Source: Platycnemis pennipes
Taxonomy: Eukaryota > Arthropoda > Insecta > Odonata > Platycnemididae
Length of the DNA: 64,000 nt
NCBI GenBank assembly: GCA_933228895.1
Contig: OW121848.1
Span: 85,207,470 to 85,271,469, forward strand
Direction: 5' to 3'
Shown here: piece by piece, positions 1-11,600 of the stretch
How the letters are laid out: each line of letters starts with the position of its first letter
Numbering within the stretch: position 1 is the stretch's first letter
Notes under the pieces: generated by a model
What the model saw: only the letters and a program-made list of their open reading frames with translations
The model's database searches: none
Told to the model about the DNA's origin: nothing
Made by a program: the position numbers and the translations under genes

Positions 1-249
1 TGCACATTTAGTTTCATTTCCGTTTTACCAAAATATTTGTTAAGTAGGAAAACATACAGTAGCGATGCCTCTTCAGCTACTTAACATGCTCCATTGTATC
101 GTAATTATAAAATCGTAATTGGTGCCAGCAATCCAATTTAAAAACAATCAAAATTAAGTTTCTAGAGACGAAACTAAACATATTCTACCGCTATAATGAC
201 TGCCTGCAGCAGGAAATTACCTTGGATAGCAAAAAAAAAATTTTTCGAA

Positions 250-690
250 CCCTAGCACATTCCTGATGATTCTTGTTAAATGACCTCCTGAATCCGAATA
301 TGACATCCGTTTTCCTCCATCACCCATCATTTTGGGGGAAGCCCCCCCTCTTAATTTTATTACTTTTCGATAATTTGGAGGGATGGAAAGGATTATTTTA
401 GCATTTATATTTATTCTCAGGTTTTAGAGAGGTGAAAAGTTCTAAAACATGGACATTTATAGAAAGGAGGTAGATTTGGGGGGATTAGTCTCCGTACATT
501 GTAAAAAAAACGCATTAAAAATTATCAACTTTTCCTTTTTTTCCCCGATTTTTTCACTTAATTTCTTCATATTTCATCTCCTATTCCATCTTCCCCTCCC
601 CCAAATATCCCATAATGATGGAAATATATATAAACAACATATAGCAGCAATAGCGAAAATATTTAGGAACACTGCATAGAAATAATAAAT
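250..690 (+). repeat. Left long terminal inverted repeat
   Basis: This arm matches the reverse complement of 2870-3322 along most of its length, with scattered substitutions and short indels. A run of seven C bases at 344-350 corresponds to a longer run of G in the right arm. Confidence 0.8.
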
Positions 691-1032
691 GAAATATGAA
701 GCAACAGTTGAGAAGATACGCTACCGCGCTGGCGCTCTCAATACGTCGCGTGCATCAAAAAAGAGTAAAATAATATATGTAAAGAACGATGAATATTATA
801 AGTACCTTCATTTGGTATTTGATTTCCTTTTATACCCTGAGGTAGAAGTTTCTCGTGCCAAAAACCAGCATTACTCTGCCAACATGCCTGCATTCCACTT
901 CCCTGAAAATCTCCTCTCAAATTAGCTAACGTCTTGATGGAACAATTCCCCATGTTCATCTGAAACTGCTCCTAAATTTTCTGGGAAAAAGTCCAGGTGT
1001 GAATGAAGGAAATGCATTTTTAGTGACATGTT

Positions 1033-2468
1033 TCAACCCATGGCCTTATACGCTAACAGCAATTCCTCGACATGAGCGACATAATCATCACTTTTTTTGT
1101 TACCCAAAAAGTTCTCACACATGTTTCGGAATCCAAACCAAGGTCGTTTTTCTTTATGATTCAGGTGTTTCATAAAAGTTTTTAATCTGGGAGCCCACGA
1201 ATAATCCTTCCTTGCTTTTAGCCTCACTAAGACGAGGAAATTTAGTTTTTAAAAATTGATATGCATCACCTGTCTTGTCTATTGCTTTCAAGAACTGTTT
1301 CATCAGTCCGAGTTTGATGTGCAATGGTGGCAAGTAAATATTTTCTTTCGGGACCAGAGGATCATGAGCGACATTTTTATAACCAGGAGTAAAGCTTTCT
1401 CGCAGAGGCCAGTTCCGTGCGTTGTAATGTTTTTCTTGGGCTCGGCTGTCCCATTCACAAAGAAAGCAGCAGTATTTCGTGAAGCCTAATTGCAGTCCCG
1501 TGAGTACAGCGACAACTTTCAGGTCAGCACAAACTTTCCAATTATAATCATGATAATTAATTTTTTCAAGGATTCGGCTGATATTTCCGTATGTCTCCTT
1601 CATATCTACAGAGTATGCAACCGGGACTTGAAGGTAACTCATTCCCATTGGCCAACAGGACCACTTACAAGCTTGTCTTTGACGAATCTATAAACAGTCT
1701 CCATTTTTTGGGTCACATGGCATCATCAGTTCTATCATCAATGCATTTGAATTAGGGCAAAACACCAAGCCTTCATCTTCCGTAAATAGTAATTTCAGTG
1801 TTGACTGTCTAGTCCTATAGGAAGAGATTTTTATGCCCTTTTCTAAGAGATTCCACTGCTGAAGTTGATCCAAGAAGTTAAGATTTTCTCTTAGGCAATT
1901 CCAAATCCCTTACGAGATCATTCAATTCTGACTGAGTAACGAGGTGAGGTTGTTGATTAGCTGAATTATCAGAACACTCTTCATCATCGGTGGAAGTATC
2001 ACTTGGTCCCGGGTGTTGTTCAAAGTCTCTCAAATCAATTTCTGGCTGTAGAGTATAGGTTTTTGGGGGCTCAGGAATTGGCAAAGACTCTTTATGAGTA
2101 ATTGGTCTTATTGCTGAAGGGATATTAGGATACTGAATTGTATGCTTACTTTTGCTGGAGAACCCGACGATGGAAGTCATACAAAAGTAACAATGTGTGA
2201 GATTACAGCAAGGTTCACACCAAACCATGGGCACAGCAAATGGCATTGATTTACGCGCACCTTTGAGCCATTTGGTCAAACTACTGTAACAAGTAGTGCA
2301 GCAAACTCTTGGAGCCCTATCCTTGTCCTAATCGCCAACTTGGCAGCCAAAGTAAAATTTATAAGTGGTTTTAAGAATGAAAGAAACAGGTTTTCGTTGC
2401 GATTTTAAAGTCAATTCTCTGCAAACATAGCAGAAGTGATCAGGATGATTTTTACACACGCGTGGCAT
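1033..2468 (-). pseudogene. Broken repeat-encoded protein with Cys-rich N-terminus
   Basis: The reading frame can be followed leftward from ATG at 2468. It starts MPRVCKNHPDHFCYVC, and a second Cys cluster (VCCTTCYSSLTKWL) follows an in-frame TAG at 2330-2328. A proline- and acid-rich linker comes next, then, after frame breaks near 1875 and 1680, a C-terminal half. That half contains GFTKYCCFLCEWDSRA, LPPLHIKLGLMKQFLKA and EGLFVGSQIKNF. From memory, proteins with this layout are common as uncharacterised predictions in arthropod and other invertebrate genomes, usually as repeats. I know no established biochemical function for them. Paired cysteines suggest zinc binding, which is inference. 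The copy has at least one stop and two or three frameshifts, so it is dead. It lies wholly inside the long inverted repeats, so it is probably the element's own gene. Confidence 0.65.
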
Positions 2469-2691
2469 AATTACACATTAAATCACGATAGTAATCACAA
2501 CTCACACAAACAACACAATTGTGTAAAACAACTTCTATTGTTTTACACAATTTAAACAACTTGGAAACAGAATCATTGCCTATAACACCGATAAGTTGAC
2601 TCTGCGATCGCTAGAGGTATACCGAGGGTAGATGACGGCAACTGCAATTTATTGATTTGAGAAGCTGATACTTAGTGGAACTCCATGATGA

Positions 2692-2778
2692 AGGAAAAAG
2701 AATACTTTGTAACTTCAATGGAAATATAAGATCTCAATCTTATATTTTTAGTGGAATTACAAAGTATTCTTTTTTCCA
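2692..2778. repeat. Stem-loop beside the right arm
   Basis: The arm GGAAAAAGAATACTTTGTAA at 2693-2712 pairs with its near-perfect reverse complement at 2757-2777. A smaller inner palindrome around AATATAAGAT/ATCTTATATT fills the loop, so the whole 87 bases can fold into one long hairpin. Confidence 0.75.
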
Positions 2779-2869
2779 TATTTTGCTGTGAAAGCATGAG
2801 AATTGCTGTACAAGCCTGAGCAGGCGAGGCATTGCGAGTGCCAGCGTGGTAAAGTGAATCTTCCGGACT

Positions 2870-3322
2870 ATTGCTACATATTTTAATTATTGTTGCTATG
2901 TTATGTAGCACGCTATTTTTATTATTACTGCTATTTCTTGTTGATATATATTTTCATCCTTCAGGGGAGGATAAGGTGAAATGGAAGCTGGAAAATTTAG
3001 AAAATACGTGAAAAATTGAGAAAAAACTGCAAAATCGATAATTTTTAATGCGTTTTTATACAATTTACAGGGATGAATCCCCCCCAAATCTACCTCCTTA
3101 CCATTAATGTTCATGTTTTAGAATTTTTCACCCCTCTAAACTCTTATAAGAAATATAAATGCTAAAATAATGCTTTTAATCCCTCCAAATTATCGAAAAG
3201 TGATAAAAATAGGAGGGGGGGGGGGGCTCCCCCGAAAATGGTGGGTGATGGGGAAAAATGGAGGTCATATTCAGATTCAGGAGGTCATTTAACTGATGAA
3301 TTAGCAGGAATGGTGTCAGGGC
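2870..3322 (-). repeat. Right long terminal inverted repeat
   Basis: This is the inverted counterpart of the arm at 250-690. The homology fades just outside 'CCATTCCTG' (reverse complement of 3304-3313), which sets the outer boundary at about 3322. Confidence 0.8.
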
Positions 3323-4150
3323 CGATTTTCATGCTGCCCAGTGTTATCAAATGCATGCCCTGCCATTTGAGAAATTGTTAATTTTATGTAGTTTTCTGTA
3401 TTGCACATGCAGTGCACATGGTAGTCTTGTCGATCGTTGCATTTCCAAGGACTTCACAATGCTGTTGTCTCTTGGACCCAAGATTACCGGTGAAACATAA
3501 GCCAGAGAGTAACAAAAGAGCAACGCAAAGCACGGGCTATCGATAAATTTGTAAGTGCCCTTATATGATTAGCACGTTATTGAGGAAAAACTTATTTATC
3601 TCCCCTGGAATTGAAATAATATTAGTCATGTATATTCATAACGGTCAATATAATTTTTATCCACAAAATGGTCATTAAGGAAATGCTTTAAGGGCACAAA
3701 ATACAGTAGTGTCAATATTTATAATTTAGCTATCACGAATGAAATTATGCCAGCCAACGGCTGTATATAAGGCTCTCCAACATTGTTTCTCTGAAAGGGA
3801 AAAGCATTAACAAAGAATTGTGTCGATACATGGACGATAAGTCGAAATTCTATAGAAGATTAGAACACACAGGATAAGATCATAAGTATAGTAAGTACTC
3901 ACTTATGATTGAATTACTTATCTATCTTATGAGATCTTTAATGTATTGTTCCTCTTCAGCTTGCAATCTTCACTAATTTTTAGTTCTAGGTGCACAAATG
4001 CTAGTGAATTTTTAATAGCCAGTTTGTATGGCTAAATGAGTACAGCTCCTCTGTACAATTCCATGATCTAGCCAACATTTTTGTATCCTGCTCGTGAATG
4101 CTTACGCCCGCTTCGTGAACGTTTCTTCCCAACACAATTTGTACGCTTTC
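3323..4150. other. No gene seen; AT-rich spacer
   Basis: I see no open frame with recognisable protein similarity, no clear repeat ends and no RNA gene here. The stretch is anonymous AT-rich sequence between the left transposon and the minisatellite. Confidence 0.5.
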
Positions 4151-4159
4151 TTGACTCAT

Positions 4160-4445
4160 TCCCTTCCCATGCCCACCACGGGCACTCATGCTACACTTCC
4201 CCTACCCTTCCCATACCCACCACGGGCACGCGTGCTACCCTTGTACTACCCTTCCCATACCCACCACGGGGTGCGCATGGGGGGCGCATGCTACCTTTCC
4301 ACTACCCATGCACTACATCTCCTCTACCCTTCCTCTACCCTCGGAATGTTCTAAACTACCCTTCCTCTACCACCGCTTGAGAGTAAGGCGTGAGTACTGC
4401 TACCTTCCACCTACCACCCATCGTATCGTTTTCCTACTCTTCGCC
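4160..4445 (+). repeat. Imperfect C-rich minisatellite
   Basis: A degenerate unit of roughly 40-50 bases, built from CTACCCTTCCCATACCCACC and ACGGGCAC(G/T)C(A/G)TGCTAC blocks, recurs about three times. It then degrades into CTACCCTTCC short repeats. The three overlapping open frames seen here in all + frames are a by-product of the repeat having few stop codons. They are not evidence for a gene. Confidence 0.75.
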
Positions 4446-5829
4446 TACTCTTCATTTTTGCCAGGGGATCGGTCATGTTGTGAGGGCCCTCGGCCCAAGT
4501 ATTTTATAAGGGAAAATGGAATGTGAGCATAATGCTTTTTGACATGCTTAAACTGTAGCAAAAATCCCAGAGAGTGATCATCCAAATCACAATTAAATCC
4601 TGATTATTTGATCAAAGGAAAAAATGTTCAAAGACGCCTGGCACGACGTCTGCTTCTCGTTTCCAATGCCCCAGTTCATATAATAAGCGGACTGGTGCTT
4701 GGTAATTTCTATTCCTTTTCTATCATTTTGTGTATTGCCAATACCTAACTGGTCGTCACAAAGGATCCATATTTTCTCTGGAATTATTTAAAATTAGCTT
4801 TAAGGTAGCCGCCGCAACCCCAACTCAGAACTTAGTTCAGTCTTTCACTTGAAAGTAGCATTCCCGTAGGAAGTTCTTCGCTGCAGCTGGCGTGGAACTT
4901 GTTTCATTAAAGAATACTAATTTTGTAATAATAAATTACTTATGTTCAAATATTGATGCATTTTGAATATTTAATTTTTCATTAGAAGTATTTTACGCCA
5001 TTAGTTAAGAATTTGCGATCATTACTTATAGCTTTCTGTACCATTCTGTACCCGCGAGTAAATAGTACTCACAAATCACCGCTAGATGTCAGCACCGTAG
5101 AATTCATATTTAAAAAAAAATTAATTTCAAATTAACTCAAGTAAAGTTCTAAAATTGACTTAAATCAACTGTGAAATATTATTAAAGTATTTCAAACGGT
5201 ACGGTATCTTCAAAAAGGCATTTCCTGGTCTTTTCACTGAAATATACTGGGTCAGTTGGAACCTTGTTTTGAAATTTCCTAGTTAGAATCCCTGGCTTTC
5301 CCATGTTAAAATGACCTCTTTAAACACAATCGATGAGCACTAAATATGCCCCTTTCGCTAATTAATGCATAACTGCATATGCTTAAAATACTCCGTGGGA
5401 TGAATTAATTCACTTATTATGAGATCTACCAACTTGAAGCTAGAAGAACTTAATTCGGTTGCAGCAACCAAGTTCACACCATTATAAATTTGTAGAAAAA
5501 TATTTACCAGTTTTTTTTAAATTCATGGCTGTGAGTTTCATTCACTTTTACTAAAGTGAGTATCGTAGCCTTAGGAATAACTCCTATGCTATACAGCAAA
5601 TCAATACAATTGAGGTCTAATTTTTAAATCCTTTCAATTTGATGCAGATACACTGCACACCGAGAATTTCACGTAATATCTGTTGTTTTTTTCCCTGAAT
5701 GCGCAGATGACTATTATTTGTTATAGAAATTAGTTTGATTTCAACCCTGACATAACTATTTGACAAGTTAAGTATAGCATAGTCTTTAATTGCATTGAAA
5801 GTACACTCGCATTCCTGTCAGCAGAGTTT
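4446..5829. other. No gene seen; AT-rich spacer
   Basis: Nothing recognisable was found on either strand. In particular, I could not find kinase-domain exons of the STRAD gene here, although the STRAD transcript must come from the left. Confidence 0.45.
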
Positions 5830-6100
5830 TAGTAGACATACATTTGTCACATATCAAGCCTCCTATGTGCATGATGTGACTCCATGGACATTGCTCCATG
5901 CTGTGCGAGTTGTTGACTGAGCATGGGACAGTGTCACCACAAAAACTATTTCTAACAGTTGGAGATCAGCTGGTTTTGGTGATACATCAGTTCCGGAGAG
6001 AGAGGAGTTAGTGGAATATAACCTCCTATTTACAAACCCTCTGATTTACAAAGCTTAAATTTTTGGGTCCCTTCAACTTCGTAAAAAAGAGGTTCTACTG
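5830..6100 (+). mobile_element. 3' tail of a Tigger/pogo-type DNA transposon
   Basis: A degenerate + strand frame reads VHDVTPWTLLHAVRVVD, then a TGA, then AWDSVTTKTISNSWRSAGF. The AW(D/N)SV...T(I/L)...W(R/K)..GF pattern is the usual C-terminal part of Tigger/jerky/CENP-B-like transposases. About 130 bases later comes an element end, 'AGAGGTTCTACTG' at 6088-6100 followed by TA. It is the reverse complement of the CAGTAGAACCTCT terminus of the Tigger copy at 41445. The left part of the element is missing, so this is a truncated relic of the same or a closely related family. Confidence 0.7.
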
Positions 6101-6645
6101 TAGTTTCTAACCCCATTTTTAGGTTAAGTATTGTTCTGATGAATCTTAATTAAATAATCAGGATTGGTTCATTAGTGATGGAGATGAGCATTTTGGTAGG
6201 TCTCTGCAATTTAGGTAATGCCTCTGCAATTAGGGGTGAGGGAAGGAGGGAAATGTTTGGAGCACCGGAGATTTTCCTCCTTCTCTCTCATCCCTGGAAA
6301 TGCCATTAGCAGAGATACACCAGGAGAAAAATCCCCCTTCTCCATCTTACCCCAGAAAGTAAGATAGTCACTTCCCCCCCTTTACCCTTTTTCCATTGGT
6401 AGTCCACCCCCACCTGCCTGGGTCAGTCTTATGAATTTTTTGTGCCTGATGATTTTATGATGTAATGAAACCAATTTTCGTATAAAAGTGTATAAGTTTT
6501 GTGGAAAAATTGCAGTTTCATTTTTTACCGGAATGTAATCATGAAGGAGTTCCACGCTTTAGAGCCAAGTACAATTTTTTATTTTGGGAGTTCAGAGAAT
6601 TAGCAGGGTCTTTAGAGTAACATCTGTGAGGCAACTGAGAGTTTA

Positions 6646-7110
6646 TCAGAAACCAAGCAAAATATGTTTGGTAGTGAAAGAATGGGGAATTATTGCTCTT
6701 GATTATGTTAATATGAAGAGGTTGGCTGATAGAAGAAACGAGTGGAGGGCTGCGTCAAACTAATCCTAGGATTGTTAACCCATGATGATGATGGTATTGA
6801 AAATGCTATTGATGGTAAATGAAAAACAATTAAGGAAGTAGATGATTTTTTACCATAGCCAAAAAGATAAATTGGTGAGAACATTTTGGGAGAAAAGTCT
6901 TGGGTTGTACCTATGTAGAACATATCAAAGAATGAATAATTGTCCAAGGAGGTAGAAAACCCAGTGTATGAAGGTTAGTTTTACTATGAAGCAGTGAGAT
7001 TTATTCCAGTCAGGAATTGAAGGCAATATTTCAGCTGGTACGTGATGCACAAGAAAATTTAGCAGTTAAAATAAAAGAGATAGGACGAGACATGAGGGAA
7101 CAGTGAAAGA
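6646..7110 (+). repeat. Direct duplication, left copy (with extra insert)
   Basis: Two blocks here (about 6646-6700 and 6990-7110) recur in the same order and orientation at 7539-7600 and 7601-7715. Shared landmarks are 'AATATGTTTGGTAGTGA' and 'TTCAGCTGGTACG(T/C)GATGCA'. In this copy the two blocks are separated by about 290 extra bases that include a LINE 3' end. Confidence 0.75.
6701..6794 (+). mobile_element. 5'-truncated RTE-type LINE tail
   Basis: A frame reading [20 protein letters not shown] followed by a stop is nearly identical to the C-terminus encoded by the large LINE copy at 12602-14665 ([17 protein letters not shown]). It is followed by CCTAGGATTG and ends in an ATGATGATGATGG run. 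A short (ATG)n or (TGA)n tail is typical of RTE-like elements. Only the last ~90 bases of the element were inserted, which is common for target-primed reverse transcription. Confidence 0.75.
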
Positions 7111-7261
7111 GTATGCTTTGAGAATCCCAATTGTGAACCCTTTATGAAATGAATGTTCGAAATGGGATTGGCCTAATAGAGAGAATGGATGAAAGTTGAA
7201 TAAACAAATAAGATTGATTTGTATAGGAGGTAGAAATGTACTAAAACATAATGGATAATAT

Positions 7262-7535
7262 CAACATGATTGGGGGTTGTGGTGGCCTAGTAGGTAGAGT
7301 ACTGGGCTACTGACGAGAGGTCCCAGGTTCCCAGGCAGAAGCCTTTCTGGTCACCCCCTGCCTAAAATTCTTATTATTGGATTTTCTGTGTCAGAACTTC
7401 AGGTAAGTGCAGGTGGCCCAAGGAAAGAAACTGCCCCTTCTACCCTGAATGTGAATTTCACACGACAGTGGCCAAAGTACAGGGTGAGCTCTTCCCTCCC
7501 TTAGCAAACGATTTAAATGATCGTCTTCGGTCAAG
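7262..7535 (+). mobile_element. tRNA-derived SINE
   Basis: A tRNA-like head begins at about 7268 with a box A-like 'TGGCCTAGTAGGTAGAG', followed 30-40 bases later by a box B-like 'CCCAGGTTCCCAGGC'. These are RNA polymerase III internal promoter elements. The body that follows ('GTGCAGGTGGCCCAAGG', 'GACAGTGGCCAAAGTACAG') is not tRNA-like. The SINE sits between the two halves of the local direct duplication. The exact 3' end is uncertain. Confidence 0.6.
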
Positions 7536-7538
7536 ACT

Positions 7539-7715
7539 TATCAAAAACCAAGAAAAATATGTTTGGTAGTGAGATTATGGGGAATGTTATTATTGGTTTT
7601 ATTCCAGTCAGGATAAAAATTGAAGGCAATATTTCAGCTGGTACGCGATGCACAAGAAAATTTAGCAGTTAAAATACAAGAGATAGGACGAGGAATGAGG
7701 GAACATTGGATTCCA
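7539..7715 (+). repeat. Direct duplication, right copy
   Basis: This is the more compact copy of the sequence at 6646-7110. It lacks the ~290-base insert, so it shows either the pre-insertion structure or a later deletion. The offset between the copies is about 890 bases. Confidence 0.75.
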
Positions 7716-7722
7716 AGACAAA

Positions 7723-7765
7723 AATGATGACAGAGGAGATTACTGTCATCTCCTCTGTAATCATT
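7723..7765. repeat. Short near-perfect hairpin
   Basis: An 18-base arm at 7723-7740 (AATGATGACAGAGGAGAT) pairs with 7748-7765 with one mismatch, around a seven-base loop. It lies right after the duplicated block and has no Rho-independent U-tract context. It is probably a MITE remnant or chance inversion. Confidence 0.7.
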
Positions 7766-8231
7766 TGTATTACTAAATTTAACTGAAAAAGTTTCACATT
7801 CTCTCCTGGATATTTCTATAGATTTAAGAGAACTTCCCTGAACAGATATCAAAATTAGGATATATCAAGTTAGCTGATGTAATGGAATCCGAGAAGAGAA
7901 TTCCTTTTTGCGAAATCAGTCATAAATAGAAGGGAAAGAATGATTTATTCCTAGGTACAATTTCTAGCTTTAACTTCAAGAAAAATGATGTGCCCAGAAT
8001 TCTACCTTCTTTTGATTTGAATGTTGTGATCTTTTCATCGTTAAGATTGAAGTATATGTTATTCTTGTCTTGAATCTCTGATATCTTTGTCTTTCCCCGA
8101 AGAGTATTATACAAGATGATAAATAAAGCAAAATCTTTTTTTGGGCTGTAAATATGTATTTGGAATGGATTCTTTTAGTGATATTGTTCCCAAGGAGTTA
8201 TTTTTTCATTTCAATTGACTTGGTTTTGCAG

Positions 8232-8607
8232 TCCATCACACAGACTCAGGAGTAGGAGAGAGTGTGACCAGCAATAATCACAATCAGCATCCATCAGGAG
8301 CACCTGGTGCTGGGTTTAAAGTCTTTGATGGTACTGTGCCTGATGAAGCTGAGCAAAAAGGATCTAGTGGGACCAGTAACCACGCTCCAAATTCGACAAC
8401 CTCATTCCGCATTGGACCTCAAAGTGGTGTTGTGATGGGTATAATGTGCGATGAAACAAATGACAGAGATGAGGATGAGGGAATATGGATGCAACGTCAG
8501 TTTACTGATGCATTTCACCAGCTGGTTGAATTGTGTCTTATGAGAGATCCTGTGCTTAGGCCTTCTCCTGAGCCTCTCCTCTGTCATCAATTTTTCAAGC
8601 AGTACAG
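8232..8607 (+). CDS. Stlk: STRAD exon: end of kinase C-lobe
   Basis: The acceptor is 'TTGGTTTTGCAG' ending at 8231 and the donor is CAG|GTTAGT at 8608. The exon enters with two bases of a split codon and leaves with AG, which completes to Arg with the G at 11978. The first ~75 residues are low-complexity (Ser, Asn, Gly and Pro rich, with an acidic NDRDEDEG stretch) and contain [11 protein letters not shown]. This probably corresponds to the 'LNGTVP' region preceding the variable insert in vertebrate STRAD. The kinase subdomain XI homology follows. Confidence 0.9.
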
Positions 8608-11600
8608 GTTAGTGATGGGTAATTAGTGGTGTTAAAGGCATCATTTAACTTATGTGAATATGTTTTTCCTGGGTTTGATTTTTTTTTGGCAATGCATTGT
8701 TCTTCTGGTTAGTGGACATTTTTTTGTGTGTCATTCCAAATATATTTTACCAGATTTATTCCATGTTTTGTAATGAATGATGCGTTCATTATGATGTGGT
8801 GAGTTCAACCCTGTGCACCTGGGGTTGAATTTTAAATACCACAAAATTAAAAGCCTCAAACAGAAAAAGATATGCTCTGTCTCAGATCTATTGCTTGTTT
8901 TACATTACTATAGTGTAACTTCGCTATTTATCTATTAACTTTATGCCTTTATTTTGAAACAATTACACTGATTTAAACATTACCCCACAAGAAATCTAGA
9001 TTCCCCTCACATTACTTAATATATTCTATTTTCTGCCAAATTTGATTGAGGCATACTACACATTCAACAATCTTTTATACTGTTCTAGAGTAATTTTTTA
9101 GGTGAATTCAAGGCCAGGGGGTTTGTGTTTGAAACTGTCGGGGTTTCTCGAATTAACTAAGGAGTCACGTAGTATAAACACGAATGCTTTGCAAATTTTG
9201 TGTGATAAAACCTCTGATTATAACCGAATATATTATTTACATTCGTGTTGTATCTCATCTGGGGGCTCTATAGTTGAGACAGATGGGAAAAACTCAAGTG
9301 AAAACAATTAATGATGTTGTAATGATTGATTCAGATACACTATATTTTTAATCCATTCGTGTTTATACCATGTGACTCCTTAGTTACCTATTTGAGATAA
9401 TCCCGATGGTTTCAAACACCATCCCTCAGGACTGTTCAGTGTGTTGGTTATAATGGTACCATAGCAAAGGATGGTGAGTTAGGTAGGCATTTAGGGAATC
9501 ATCAAGATCATACACACACACTCTATTTAGTGGCCTTTTTGAGGTAAAATGTGATGAAGCCCATCTTTCTCTTGGCTCTCGATATAAACTCATGGATGGT
9601 TGTCTCATTAGGACAGAATTTTCCTTCAAGCTCTCATGCAATCACATGGAACTTGCAGACCTACACATTTTTTTTTAAAGGAACAAAATAAAAATCATTA
9701 GTACAGTATGTCCTCGACTTACTCGGTTAAATCTTTCCAAAAATTTCCGCTTAAGTTGAAATGCATCAACTTACCGATCCATTTTTGAACCATTAGTGGT
9801 GCTGCTTTTACTGCGGTTGGCTGCAATCCACGGCTATTACAGAAATCGCCACTTTTGAGAGGCCGCTAAGTTACCATAATATGACAATTCCGAGAGTAAC
9901 ACAAATCCTATCTTTATTTCATTGGATATTTAAATCTGAGGTAAGTATAATTACTCAAAACATGTTCTTTTTTGTTGTGATGGACAACAGACGTCATCTA
10001 TGGTGTAGATGGTTAATTACCTGTTGACTTAACATGGGATGGTCTAACTACACCAAAAAAAGATATTGATGCCATGTAAGGCCGGTGACAGGCTTACATT
10101 TTCTGCGGGTTTCTGTCGTCGTGGCAGCAGCAAGTAAAAGGTTAAGCGCGTAGTTTCTTATGGAACCGGCCAGGCTTTCGAATAGCGATGGATTTCAAAT
10201 GGCTGCATATCGTGTTTATGGCGCTACAGAAAAAATAGCCAATGTATGCAATGTCATACCTAGGACTGCCATATGCGACGCTACTTATGGCGCCATCTGT
10301 TTGTAAGTCCTGTCTGTTTTCTCTCACCTACTGGTGCGATGTGTATCAATTGCGGTTGCTGTGTTAATGTTTGACGTACATTTATTTATATATATGATGT
10401 CTCACAGGGAAGCATTATTGTATGTGAAGTCCACGGACTTATAGACTTGAAAGTAAAAACAAGGTTAAAAATTCAGCGGTGTTGCGAGAGGCCTAGGCAG
10501 GCTTCAGTGAAGATGACGACAATCCCATGCTTTGGCATCAACTCTTGCACGCTTGACAATGAGTCGCAGGTCGTCACTGGTGTATCTGTCATGGCAACAG
10601 AAACATGGAGAAAATGCAAACATCCGTGGTCTAAACACACTGGCATGGGATGCGGGTGCAAAATTCACCAAGAGGGCGAACTTAATGCCTCTCAGACCAA
10701 AGCAATACATACTCGGGACTTCAGGACGTGTGTGGGAGTCAGTACTTCCACTTCAGTGTTAAGACTATGGAAGTGTCATCTGACAAAGATGAAGCTCTCC
10801 TGGTAATCGCATTGGCAGAAGATGAATACCGAGAAAGGAATATTAGCAAGCAATACATTGTAATTAAAAAAAATACTTCTTGCAATTAACGTTCAAAAGT
10901 GTGTCTTTATATAAGTATTTGACCTAATCATTTTCATTCATTTTCGGATTGAGTAATGGATACTTCTTTACCACTACAATGAACTCCTCTGACGACATTT
11001 CTCACAGTAATTTTGTGCTACACTAGTTACAGGACGAGGGAAACGTGGCATGCAGCGAACTGAATTATATTTGCGGTGGGTCCGCATTCCGCCGGGTGGG
11101 ATTCACGTTGGTTTGCACGTATTGGTATCCCGCCGAGAGATTTTGTCCCGTGTGAATTTTACTCCCTCTTCCTGCATCGATTTGTGCAGACCTTAACACC
11201 AGCCTAACTGAACATCCGCATAACTCCGGATCCATGTAACTCGGATCTGCGTAAGTTGAGAACTTACTGTACTAGTTGCCAAATGTTTCACAGCATTGTC
11301 TGTCAAATAAGATGCACATGCATGTGCAAACCCTAGTTTTGGCAGTGTAAATGATTACTCTTTCCAATGCCAATACTGGTTTGTTGCAAGGCTAAGAAAT
11401 GATTGTTTGGCAAATATTGTAAAAAATATTGCAAAAGAATAAAAATGTATCTATATTTCAAAGGGGAGATTTTCATAATTCATCACGCTAATACTGCTTC
11501 GTGGGTAATTTATTTATAGTAATTTTAGACCAATTTTGATATTTAAATTATAAAGAATGTGGTGCTATTTTATGAACTTTCTTGATGAAAAATGTGTCTA

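Larger units (their letters stand above)
250..3322. mobile_element. DNA transposon with ~430-bp terminal inverted repeats
   Basis: The stretch from about 250 to 690 reappears in inverted orientation at about 2870 to 3322. Both arms carry the same landmarks in order: a 'TTAAATGACCTCCTGAAT' block, a poly-G/poly-C run, 'TTTTCGATAATTTGGAGGGA', and 'GGAGGTAGATTTGGGG'. The arms differ by many point changes and small indels, so the copy is old. The interior carries one broken minus-strand gene (2468 to 1033) and a stem-loop at 2692-2778. Long TIRs around a single gene suggest a cut-and-paste DNA transposon or a derivative. I cannot assign the superfamily, and I see no clear target-site duplication at the eroded ends. 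Confidence 0.8.

Noticed and set aside
4081..4526. Three overlapping + strand open frames rich in Pro, Tyr, Thr and His
   Set aside because: They arise in all frames of the C-rich minisatellite, which simply lacks stop codons.
4446..8231. Search for upstream STRAD kinase-domain exons
   Set aside because: No segment translated to kinase motifs (VxK, the HRD-like or DFG-like regions). The only protein-like stretch, 5830-6060, is Tigger transposase.
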